Origin: Candidatus Paceibacter sp.
GTDB lineage: Bacteria > Patescibacteriota > Minisyncoccia > UBA6257 > 02-FULL-45-10c
Reading direction: 5' to 3'
Length of the DNA stretch: 51,570 bases
NCBI GenBank assembly: GCA_020724845.1
Contig: DYGE01000006.1
Location: forward strand, 1-51,570
The notes under the pieces were generated by a model, which was not told the DNA's origin, did no database searches, and was given only the letters and a program-made list of their open reading frames with translations. Shown here piece by piece: positions 45,026 through 51,570 of this stretch (position 1 is its first letter; every line of letters begins with the position of its first letter). Both the position numbers and the translations under genes were made by a program.

Positions 45026-45454
45026 TTAAAGAGTTATTTCATTGAGCAGCTTATTAAGCTCTTCCTCTCGATTTTCTAAATTTTTTAGTTCCCCGGATGT
45101 TTCATTCAGGGCGATCTCAACTTTTTCAGCTGATTCTTCGTAATACTCCGCTTGAGAAAGTTGGATCTGGAAATCCAGGCTGGCCGCTTCTTCAGTCAGG
45201 TTTTCCGGGTCAAGGCTGGAAAGAAGGGCCGGGGAGAGGATCCGTTGGCTAAGCATTGACAGCCCGCCGATGATCAAAAATATGAATATCGCGGCTAGGC
45301 TGAAAGCGGCGCTGAACTGGGCGCTGTTCAGCAGGCGGTTAAAAATTCCGATAGAAATACCGCTTTGAGGAGAATTCAAAATCAGCGCGCGGGAGCGTTC
45401 CTTAAATTCCTTATTTGGCTCTATTGATTTAAGCTTCGTGAGTAAGCGTTCCAT
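45026..45454 (-). CDS. Single-pass membrane protein, likely anti-sigma factor
   Basis: TM FSLAAIFIFLIIGGLSML; overlaps the 3' end of the sigma-factor gene. Confidence 0.6.
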   Translation of the reverse strand: MERLLTKLKSIEPNKEFKERSRALILNSPQSGISIGIFNRLLNSAQFSAAFSLAAIFIFLIIGGLSMLSQRILSPALLSSLDPENLTEEAASLDFQIQLSQAEYYEESAEKVEIALNETSGELKNLENREEELNKLLNEITL

Positions 45455-46001
45455 TGTTGTTTGGGTCGCCGTAATATAGCGACTTTAATTCTTTCAATGC
45501 CCGATGCTGGATCAGCCTTACCGCGCCCTCGCTTTTATCAAGGTTGGCAGCGATTTCTTCCGCGGAAAGATCTTCAATGAATTTCATGATAAGGACGTCC
45601 TGGTAGTCTGGTTTGAGCAAGCCGATCAGCCTTTTTAGCTTTTCTATTTCTAAATCAGTGTTTAGGGATTCCGGGTGGAGCGCGTCTATTTTTACGAATT
45701 CTTCGCTGACGCTCTCAACTTGCAAATTTTTCTTCGAGGTACGGTAGAAATCAATAACGGAGTTCTTGGCGATTTGGTAAAGCCAGCTGGAAAACGGGTG
45801 GCCCCGGTCTTTGTAGTTATGAATATTTTGCCAAGCGCTTAGAAAGACCTCGTGAGTCAGATCTTCTGCTTCGGCTCGGCTGGACACCTTGAGCAGGACG
45901 AACCGGTAGATCTTGGGCAAATAATGGTCATAAAGAAGCCCGAAGGCCTCCTTATTCCCCCTTTTTGCTTGCTTAATATGGTTTTTCTCACCCTCTAACA
46001 T
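45429..46001 (-). CDS. RNA polymerase sigma factor, ECF subfamily
   Basis: FGLLYDHYLPKIYRFVLLKVSSRAEAEDLTHEVFLSAWQNIH; LKPDYQDVLIMKFIEDLSAEEIAANLDKSEGAVRLIQHRALKELK. Confidence 0.95.
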   Translation of the reverse strand: MLEGEKNHIKQAKRGNKEAFGLLYDHYLPKIYRFVLLKVSSRAEAEDLTHEVFLSAWQNIHNYKDRGHPFSSWLYQIAKNSVIDFYRTSKKNLQVESVSEEFVKIDALHPESLNTDLEIEKLKRLIGLLKPDYQDVLIMKFIEDLSAEEIAANLDKSEGAVRLIQHRALKELKSLYYGDPNNNGTLTHEA

Positions 46002-46206
46002 AATAGAACGAATGGGGGCTTGATTTATTTCTCGCCCCTCAGCTTCATTATAGCTTATAAATAAGGCTGCGCGCCTTGCTTAAAAATTAAAATCCGTACC
46101 ATGGAGAGCAGGATATGAACTCCTAAGGTACGGTCATTCATTGCTTATTTTAGCGTAAAAAGGCGGTTTTGTAAATAATACGCATTGTATCTCCTGGTTT
46201 TTTATG

Positions 46207-46281
46207 TGGAGCGGGTAGCGGGAGTCGAACCCGCATCTTCACCTTGGAAGGGTGACATAATAGCCGCTATACGATACCCGC
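46207..46281 (-). tRNA. tRNA-Gly(TCC)
   Basis: GCGGGTATCGTATAGCGGCTATTATGTCACCCTTCCAAGGTGAAGATGCGGGTTCGACTCCCGCTACCCGCTCCA; CCA encoded. Confidence 0.95.
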
Positions 46282-46361
46282 AGTAAAAATATCATAACTG
46301 ATTTTGTCGGCGAAATAAAGCCCCTTTTAAAATCTACCTTCTTATTCTATACTTAATTTCA

Positions 46362-46955
46362 ATGAATTTAAGAAGGAGCGTTAAGGGGATAGTTTCGCTA
46401 ATTGCCGCTGTTTTAGCCCTTTATCTAGCCGGCTATTTTTTAATCGGCCGCAGCTTTGTTCCGGCAGAATTTTCTGAAGCCAGACGGGAAAGCGCGGCGG
46501 TGGCGAGAGAAATTAATCAGATGATTAACGAGTCCTTGGGTAGTCTGGAGGAGATCTCTTTGCAAGATCGCGAGCGGAACTTTAAGCAGGCGCTGGTTTT
46601 GGTGAGGGAAGAATTGGGCAGAGCCCAGCAGGCTCGTTTAAAAGCTATTGAGTTGGTAGTGGGTTTGGGGAAGATGAGCAAGTCGGCCCAGGAGATTGAA
46701 CCGGCGAAAGCAAGAGACTTGGCGGTTGAGGCGATTGGAAGCGAATTAACCTCTTTGAGCCATTTAGTTGTTTATAACGATATTTTGAATGGACTTCTTC
46801 AAACTCTGGAATTGAAGTTTTCCGGCGATCTCGGCGCGGAGGCCGAAGATGTGCAGAATCTTATTAAAAGCTTAAATGCGGAAGCCAAAGAGATAAATGA
46901 TCTCAACACTCTCTTTAATCAGAAAATGCAGGAATTTGATAATTTAGTCGGCTAA
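46362..46955 (+). CDS. Membrane-anchored coiled-coil protein of unknown function
   Basis: N-terminal TM IVSLIAAVLALYLAGYFLIG; helical remainder. Confidence 0.65.
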   Translation: MNLRRSVKGIVSLIAAVLALYLAGYFLIGRSFVPAEFSEARRESAAVAREINQMINESLGSLEEISLQDRERNFKQALVLVREELGRAQQARLKAIELVVGLGKMSKSAQEIEPAKARDLAVEAIGSELTSLSHLVVYNDILNGLLQTLELKFSGDLGAEAEDVQNLIKSLNAEAKEINDLNTLFNQKMQEFDNLVG

Positions 46956-46976
46956 CGCCTGGGTTAAATAAAAAAT

Positions 46977-47003
46977 TAGGCCTCGTCCATTGGACGAGGC
47001 CTT
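46977..47003. terminator. Terminator
   Basis: TAGGCCTCGTCCattGGACGAGGCCTTTTT. Confidence 0.88.
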
Positions 47004-47052
47004 TTTGTGAAGATGCCCTGCTTTGCGAAGTTGCTTGCGGTTTTTCCTGCAA

Positions 47053-47138
47053 TGGGCCAGGAGGGACTCGAACCCCCACGGTCTCTCGACCGAGCACCGG
47101 GCTTAAGCCGGCCGCGTCTGCCATTCCGCCACTGGCCC
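47053..47138 (-). tRNA. tRNA-Leu(TAA)
   Basis: GGGCCAG...CTGGCCC acceptor; GCCGG-CTTAAGC-CCGGT anticodon arm; GGGGGTTCGAGTCCC T-arm. Confidence 0.93.
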
Positions 47139-47152
47139 TTTGTGGGCAGGAG

Positions 47153-47431
47153 TTACCTCCGTCCGTGCTTGCGCCTTGCGCGCCGTTCCTCCCTCCGCAG
47201 AAGGATTTCCAGCGGATCGCGAGCTCCGTACAGCGTGTTGTGTCCTACCCCTCGGAAGCGCGATGCCACTTCCTCTGCGGAGACCAGATCCAAGGGGATA
47301 TAGCCGCCGCTCGGTCGCTGGGCTCTTCCGCCCAGCTCCTCCTCTTCCTGGCTGTCGCCGGGAAGCGAGAGGAACCACGGATCATCTATGATCCGCAAGT
47401 CCCATTCTTCAGTAACTCTGGGTTGACGCAA
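47153..47431 (-). CDS. Small charged orphan protein with TTG start
   Basis: GGAGG RBS 4 nt before TTG; RRREERRARRKHGRR C-terminus; consensus promoter upstream. Confidence 0.6.
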   Translation of the reverse strand: MRQPRVTEEWDLRIIDDPWFLSLPGDSQEEEELGGRAQRPSGGYIPLDLVSAEEVASRFRGVGHNTLYGARDPLEILLRREERRARRKHGRR

Positions 47432-47662
47432 TTTTCCTCCGGACGAGTTTGGTTTCTTTGGAAAGGGGCCAGCCTATGTTATTGGCTGGCTTTTGCGCGG
47501 CTTTGCTTAGCTAGGGCCACGTCATTTGGCACCTGTCCGATCCGGTCGGACGGCCGGGGGATCAGCTTGGACTATCGGGCGAGCTAAGTCCCCAAGATCA
47601 GCATCCTTCTTGATTCTGAAAGAACTTTTAAATTATAGCACATAAAAAAGAATTTGTCAATA
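47432..47662 (-). promoter_or_regulatory. Consensus promoter plus ~190-nt structured leader (or independent ncRNA)
   Basis: Minus strand TTGACA-N17-TATAAT; hairpins GTCCG..CGGAC and GCCAGCC..GGCTGGC before the RBS. Confidence 0.65.
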
Positions 47663-47666
47663 GCTG

Positions 47667-47738
47667 TGCCGCGGGAGTGAATCGAACACTCGACACGACG
47701 CTCTTCAGGCGTCTGCTCTACCACTGAGCTACCGCGGC
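47667..47738 (-). tRNA. tRNA-Phe(GAA)
   Basis: GCCGCGGTAGCTCAGTGGTAGAGCAGACGCCTGAAGAGCGTCGTGTCGAGTGTTCGATTCACTCCCGCGGCA. Confidence 0.95.
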
Positions 47739-47779
47739 ATTCAAGTTATTCTAATACAATCTTTTACACTTTTAAAGTG

Positions 47780-47851
47780 TCTCCCCGCTAGGAATCGAAC
47801 CTAGATCTACTCCTTAGAAGGGAGCTGTTCTATCCGTTGAACTACGGGGAG
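47780..47851 (-). tRNA. tRNA-Arg(TCT)
   Basis: CTCCCCGTAGTTCAACGGATAGAACAGCTCCCTTCTAAGGAGTAGATCTAGGTTCGATTCCTAGCGGGGAGA. Confidence 0.95.
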
Positions 47852-47929
47852 AATTGAATTATTGCCTGAATTTTGTTAGAACATAACTAGTCACCTTGTA
47901 CAATATATCAGGAAAAATGAGGAGTCGCA

Positions 47930-48571
47930 ATGCTCTCGCGGCATTTTTCTCACCATAACGGCGAATGCCGTTGCGAGATAAAGACGTATTGCTTTGCTTT
48001 TCTAATCGGCGTGCTGGTATTCCTGTTTCAGTTGTACGGCTCTCATGTCTCCGGAAGCGTTGCCCTGTTGGCAGATACTTTTCATGTCCTTATAGACGCG
48101 CTTGGGCATCTTTTGGCGGTCGCCACCGCTTACCTAGTTTTGAAATTTCCGCAGCTGGAAAAGAAGTCCAGATCCGTGGCTGGCGGCTTAAGCGCCTTGC
48201 TCTTATTGATCGCCTCGCTTTTTATTGGCTACGAGGCCTTTGGGCGACTCTGGAATCCGGTGGAGATTAACAGTAAACTGCTGGTTATTTACGCCTTGGG
48301 AGGAGCGCTCGGCAACGCGATTGTTCTTTGGCTCGTTCATAGCCGGACCGATCACAGCGTTACTAAAGCCGCTCTCCTGCGTCATATACTAGTGGATCTT
48401 GGCCAGTCCATGGTAGTTGTTATTAGCGGCGCCATCCTGCTCATTCAGCCGTACGTCCTTAGAAATGCGCTTTACCTGATTGATCCCTCGCTGTCTCTTT
48501 TGCTAGCCGCCCTTACTTTATTCCTAGGGATAAAGACCGGCTTGGAATCTTGGAAGCTCTTCAAGAGTTAA
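47930..48571 (+). CDS. Cation diffusion facilitator-like transporter
   Basis: GSVALLADTFHVLIDALGHLLAV; LLRHILVDLGQS (HxxxD); ~6 TM. Confidence 0.85.
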   Translation: MLSRHFSHHNGECRCEIKTYCFAFLIGVLVFLFQLYGSHVSGSVALLADTFHVLIDALGHLLAVATAYLVLKFPQLEKKSRSVAGGLSALLLLIASLFIGYEAFGRLWNPVEINSKLLVIYALGGALGNAIVLWLVHSRTDHSVTKAALLRHILVDLGQSMVVVISGAILLIQPYVLRNALYLIDPSLSLLLAALTLFLGIKTGLESWKLFKS

Positions 48572-48598
48572 CCCCCGCAAAGCGGGGGATTATTTTTG
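48571..48598. terminator. Terminator
   Basis: CCCCCGCaaaGCGGGGGATTATTTTT. Confidence 0.82.
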
Positions 48599-48643
48599 GG
48601 CTTTGATTTTTTAGCTACAATCTGTTTAAAATAAGTGATACCG

Positions 48644-48714
48644 CGGAGCGTAGTATAATGGTAGTATATATGCTTTGGGAGCATAAGGCCCGAGTTCGAT
48701 TCTCGGCGCTCCGA
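48644..48714 (+). tRNA. tRNA-Pro(TGG)
   Basis: CGGAGCGTAGTATAATGGTAGTATATATGCTTTGGGAGCATAAGGCCCGAGTTCGATTCTCGGCGCTCCGA. Confidence 0.95.
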
Positions 48715-48728
48715 CAAAATAAAAAATA
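48698..48728 (+). repeat. 31-bp direct repeat, copy 1 (tRNA-Pro 3' end)
   Basis: GATTCTCGGCGCTCCGACAAAATAAAAAATA. Confidence 0.95.
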
Positions 48729-48903
48729 CCCATAGGGTATTTTTTATTTTTCCGAGAATCAAACTCGGGAAAGGGGTCGGGAAAACGGTAGTTTTCCCGT
48801 TGCGGAGGCAGGTCGCCAAAGGTGATCGTTGGAACCGCTGGGTTCCAAAGAGGTTTGATAGCTATCAAACCGAGAGTTCTAGCGACGCCGAGTTTTACTC
48901 GGC
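48721..48903. other. Hairpin-array element next to tRNA-Pro
   Basis: Consecutive inverted repeats at 48721-48745, 48752-48768, 48778-48799, 48811-48827, 48829-48848, 48852-48871, 48887-48903. Confidence 0.85.
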
Positions 48904-48908
48904 TAGCG

Positions 48909-48939
48909 GATTCTCGGCGCTCCGACAAAATAAAAAATA
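48909..48939 (+). repeat. 31-bp direct repeat, copy 2
   Basis: GATTCTCGGCGCTCCGACAAAATAAAAAATA identical to copy 1. Confidence 0.95.
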
Positions 48940-48962
48940 GCCGGCTTAAGGGCTATTTTTAT
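48934..48962. terminator. Terminator
   Basis: AAAAATAGCCggcttaaGGGCTATTTTT. Confidence 0.75.
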
Positions 48963-48987
48963 ATTCTATCAAGCCGTGCAGGGGGCT

Positions 48988-49066
48988 TGACAGAATTGCA
49001 ACAATATGCTAATATTAGCATGTCATCGAAAGGTGATTTAGCACACCAAAATCTAAGGAGGGTGGC
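48988..49066 (+). promoter_or_regulatory. Consensus promoter and RBS for the 49067 gene
   Basis: TTGACA-N17-TAATAT; AAGGAGGG before ATG. Confidence 0.82.
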
Positions 49067-49351
49067 ATGAACCAGAAGCTGAAGAAGGAGCTCAAGGAGT
49101 ACTTCCCGACGTTCGCGGCGCTGATCAACCGGATCCTCTCGCTCTTCAAGCGGCCCGTGACCAAGGTGGCGCTCCCGAACAAGAGCGGCACCCTGGAGCT
49201 CAACAAGTCCGCCTCGTACGAGAGCGGCAAGCGCGGGACGCAGGTCGGGACGATCGTGAGCTTCGACAGCTCCGGCCGCGCCCGGCTGGATCTCGGCGGG
49301 GGCGTCTTCGTCCGCCGCAAGACTCACCTCCTCACGCCGATCCCGGCGTAA
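49067..49351 (+). CDS. Small basic orphan protein with extreme G/C-ending codon bias
   Basis: Only GAT and ACT among 94 sense codons end in A/T; own promoter, RBS and terminator. Confidence 0.8.
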   Translation: MNQKLKKELKEYFPTFAALINRILSLFKRPVTKVALPNKSGTLELNKSASYESGKRGTQVGTIVSFDSSGRARLDLGGGVFVRRKTHLLTPIPA

Positions 49352-49384
49352 CCCCTCCTAAAATCCTGCATCCTCTGCAGGTGG

Positions 49385-49412
49385 CCCCAACGAGAGTTGG
49401 GGCCTTTTTCTA
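49385..49412. terminator. Terminator
   Basis: GGCCCCAACgagaGTTGGGGCCTTTTT. Confidence 0.9.
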
Positions 49413-49448
49413 TGGACTATTTTAAAAAAAAGTTGTAAATTCTTAATA

Positions 49449-49480
49449 GTCATCTGTCAGTGGTCATTTGTCAGATGTCT
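49449..49480. repeat. Degenerate CATCTGTCAGTGGTCATTTGTCAGATG tract
   Basis: Direct reading. Confidence 0.75.
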
Positions 49481-49488
49481 AAGTGTAT

Positions 49489-49560
49489 GGTGCCTATAGT
49501 TTAATGGTAAAACTCCAGTTTGTGGTACTGGTATCGAGGGTTCGATTCCCTCTAGGCACC
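49489..49560 (+). tRNA. tRNA-His(GTG)
   Basis: GGTGCCTATAGTTTAATGGTAAAACTCCAGTTTGTGGTACTGGTATCGAGGGTTCGATTCCCTCTAGGCACC; G-1:C73 present. Confidence 0.95.
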
Positions 49561-49561
49561 C

Positions 49562-49601
49562 AAATTAAAATAATCCGCAATATTGCGGATTATTTTAATT
49601 T
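49562..49601. terminator. Perfect 40-nt palindrome after tRNA-His
   Basis: AAATTAAAATAATCCGCAAT|ATTGCGGATTATTTTAATTT. Confidence 0.85.
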
Positions 49602-49676
49602 CCGGTTATGGAATCGAGCTTCCTCATTTATTTTCTAGTAGTTTTATAGTTTCCAAAACTATGCTTATATTAAAAT

Positions 49677-50444
49677 ATGAAATTATTCAAATCGTTCCCG
49701 GAAGAAAAGAAGCCGGAGCGGGAGAGTGGCGAAGAAGCAAAAAAATACAACCTTGAGCAATTTGCGGAGATAGAAAAATCTACAATTAGTTTGGTGGGCC
49801 AATTAAAAGAAAGAATCGATAGGGGCGAATACGACACTTTAATTAGCGATGACGCGAGCGGCAGGATGCACGCCTTAGTTTTAAGAAAGATCATCAACGA
49901 AAGAAACAGGAAGCTCCATCCTGAATTGCCGCCTGAAGAAACAGATATCAAAACCAGGTTTGTTGCCGGAGGCAGGCATTCTGGGGAGATTACAAAGAAG
50001 CTGATGGATTTTTTTCAAAAACTAAAACCCGAGGTTAAGAAAAAAGCTCTTTTGGTTACAGAATATATAGAAACCGGCGGAAGCATTGCTTGGTTGGCCC
50101 GCCTTCTTAGCGATGCTGGAATAGAATTTGATATAGCTGCAGATAGCTCTAGGCAATCCTCAAAATCATATAATGATTTCTCCGCTTTGAGAGATAAGAA
50201 GATATTTATTGGCGAAGAAAAAACCCAAAGAATGACTGTGCCTCCTTTTTATGGCAAGAAGGATATTTCTGGCGTGGAAAAGAGCTATTTAGAACCATCG
50301 GCCCATCCGGAGTTAATTGAGAAATTAAGGAAAAGAGGCACGGCGGCAGGGATTATTCAGCGGGAAAAGATTAAACAAGGCAGGGAGGATGTTAATACTT
50401 TGGCTAATAAGGTATTGAAGACCATTTGGGGGCAGGGTCAATAA
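49677..50444 (+). CDS. Phosphoribosyltransferase-like protein (tentative)
   Basis: KKALLVTEYIETGGSIAWLARLL resembles a PRPP loop; DTLISDDASGRMHALVLRKII. Confidence 0.5.
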   Translation: MKLFKSFPEEKKPERESGEEAKKYNLEQFAEIEKSTISLVGQLKERIDRGEYDTLISDDASGRMHALVLRKIINERNRKLHPELPPEETDIKTRFVAGGRHSGEITKKLMDFFQKLKPEVKKKALLVTEYIETGGSIAWLARLLSDAGIEFDIAADSSRQSSKSYNDFSALRDKKIFIGEEKTQRMTVPPFYGKKDISGVEKSYLEPSAHPELIEKLRKRGTAAGIIQREKIKQGREDVNTLANKVLKTIWGQGQ

Positions 50445-50529
50445 GAATGGTTGATATTTTTTGTTCCCAGCCTTGAAGTCTGCGCGCGGAAGAGGTAATA
50501 TTTATTCGATTCGCTGAAAAAGGGGGAGT

Positions 50530-50754
50530 ATGAAACTGAAGGAAGTTCCTTTTGAAAGCCTTCGAGAAGGCGACCGGGTTTTACTGCCCGATGGCCAAGT
50601 ATATCATATCAGCGAATTGTTTTCGGATCGCCATTTTGTAATCTGCCGAGAGGACGGGACCGGGGAAATTTTGCTGCATTACGATAATATCCGTAACCCA
50701 GCGCACCCCTCTGCAAGCATGGGAGAAATAACTTATCTAGGCGCGGCCTCATAA
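50530..50754 (+). CDS. Small orphan protein
   Basis: TTGAAG-N17-TAATAT upstream, GGGGGAG RBS, terminator GCGGCCT..AGGCCGCTTTTT downstream. Confidence 0.65.
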   Translation: MKLKEVPFESLREGDRVLLPDGQVYHISELFSDRHFVICREDGTGEILLHYDNIRNPAHPSASMGEITYLGAAS

Positions 50755-50769
50755 TACCAGGCCGCTTTT
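50742..50769. terminator. Terminator overlapping the 3' end of the 50530 ORF
   Basis: GCGGCCTcataataccAGGCCGCTTTTT. Confidence 0.8.
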
Positions 50770-50795
50770 TCATTTATTGCGATACCATATCGGTA

Positions 50796-50857
50796 TTTGA
50801 CAAATATCAAGTATATGTGTTAGTATATCTTAAAAATCCGCACCACGGAGGTAGGAA
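50796..50857 (+). promoter_or_regulatory. Promoter and RBS for a 57-aa ORF
   Basis: TTGACA-N18-TAGTAT; CGGAGGTAGGAA before ATG. Confidence 0.68.
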
Positions 50858-51031
50858 ATGAAAGAGCACGAAGGCGCTTGGTACTCGCTGCGATGTTTTC
50901 TAGCGACGGTTCTGCTCACCACCGCGCTGTCGATCTACCCGAAGACGTCTTTGCGCAGAATCAAATTGGAGCAGTTTATCAAGGATAACATTGGCAAGAT
51001 CCTCAAGAAGGAATGGGGTTTGGAGAGCTAA
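50858..51031 (+). CDS. 57-aa small protein (below ORF-track cutoff)
   Basis: MKEHEGAWYSLRCFLATVLLTTALSIYPKTSLRRIKLEQFIKDNIGKILKKEWGLES; promoter, RBS and following hairpin. Confidence 0.68.
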   Translation: MKEHEGAWYSLRCFLATVLLTTALSIYPKTSLRRIKLEQFIKDNIGKILKKEWGLES

Positions 51032-51047
51032 GAGACGCCCCAATCGC

Positions 51048-51080
51048 CGCCCACATAAAAAGTGAGGCGGCTTTTTCTTT
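51048..51080. terminator. Terminator
   Basis: GCCGCCCACATAAAAAGTGAGGCGGCTTTTT. Confidence 0.75.
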
Positions 51081-51091
51081 TCAATAAAAAT

Positions 51092-51114
51092 CCGCCGAGT
51101 CTGGCTCGGCGGAA
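51092..51114. terminator. Terminator for the minus-strand gene at 51122
   Basis: TCCGCCGAGtctggCTCGGCGGA. Confidence 0.6.
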
Positions 51115-51121
51115 CGGGTAA

Positions 51122-51570
51122 TCAGGTCAATCGCTTTGTGGTGAGCGCTGTCGAACCATTTACTTTCTCTTGAGGAGCTTTCGGAGCATTGTGTTTGGTG
51201 AGAAATCCAGATTTTTGAAGGTATCGGCATTTATGGCAATCTCTCAAGTCTTTGCCGGCATGCATCATTGTAAGCATCGAGATAGATTCTAGGGCAGCAG
51301 CGGCAAACACCCCTGTGCCTCCGAAGAGGGCCGCTCCAACAAGAACGGGTGGGGAGACTACGGCCATTAGGCAGATAAGAAATACTAGCGTGGCTGGAAA
51401 ATCTCCGAACCTTTCATGTATTTTGTTGGCAGCTCTCACAGAATTTCCCATATACTTATCCCAAAACCTGGCAGATAAACTCACCAACCTATGGAGTATC
51501 CCAATCTTCTTCTTGATCTGGGCATCCAGATATTGATACTCCTCCTCATCAGCTGTAACCAGATCCTTGG
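51122..51570 (-). CDS. Membrane protein of unknown function, 5' truncated by window edge
   Basis: Frame is open to the window end (KDLVTADEEEYQYLDAQIKKKIGILHRLVSLSARFW...); hydrophobic segment; CHKC motif. Confidence 0.6.
   Translation of the reverse strand, partial: KDLVTADEEEYQYLDAQIKKKIGILHRLVSLSARFWDKYMGNSVRAANKIHERFGDFPATLVFLICLMAVVSPPVLVGAALFGGTGVFAAAALESISMLTMMHAGKDLRDCHKCRYLQKSGFLTKHNAPKAPQEKVNGSTALTTKRLT

Noticed and set aside
47007-47591. Several overlapping ORFs on both strands (47007-47303, 47103-47378, 47140-47391, 47165-47587)
   Set aside because: Chance frames across tRNA-Leu(TAA), the structured leader and the GC-rich 47153 gene; only the 47153-47431 frame has an RBS and promoter in the right place.
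48698-48939. Classical integrative element with integrase
   Set aside because: Only ~180 nt between the direct repeats and no integrase ORF in or next to it, so only a non-autonomous element is possible.
48568-49070. ORFs 48568-48819, 48626-48928 and 48822-49070
   Set aside because: Run through tRNA-Pro and the hairpin array; the palindromes explain the open frames better than coding.
49015-49327. Minus-strand ORFs 48959-49327 and 49015-49320
   Set aside because: Antisense frames over the GC-rich 49067 gene; no promoter or RBS.

Overview
The window looks like a chromosomal segment of a reduced-genome bacterium, most likely a Patescibacteria/CPR (Parcubacteria-like) lineage; that assignment is inference from gene content, truncated proteins and dispersed repeats. 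I see dense housekeeping genes: mutM, holA-like, rpsT, uvrB, ruvA, a murE-like ligase, archease-rtcB, murB, a membrane-anchored Clp ATPase, polX, infC-rpmI-rplT, prs, ssrA-smpB, argS, ileS, trpS, rnj, secG, uvrC, gpmI, rny, hup, and an ECF sigma/anti-sigma module. The last ~5 kb is a tRNA-rich accessory stretch with small orphan genes. I found no CRISPR array, rRNA or transposase. Most interesting signals: (1) a tRNA-Leu(GAG) gene whose halves are separated by a complete tRNA-Leu(CAG) gene, with a 16-nt perfect palindrome also inserted near position 26; (2) an array of about six hairpins downstream of tRNA-Pro, bounded by a 31-bp direct repeat of the tRNA 3' end; (3) a recurrent class of degenerate short-word repeat tracts both between genes and in frame inside uvrC, ileS, argS and archease; (4) dispersed perfect palindromes used as terminators and, once, inside ileS; (5) a histidine-phosphatase domain inserted in IleRS; (6) paired loss of UVR motifs in UvrB and UvrC; (7) small orphan genes with near-consensus promoters, two of which have extreme G/C-ending codon usage; (8) a membrane-tethered Clp ATPase with a degenerate D1 site. 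All calls were made by eye; no searches were run.
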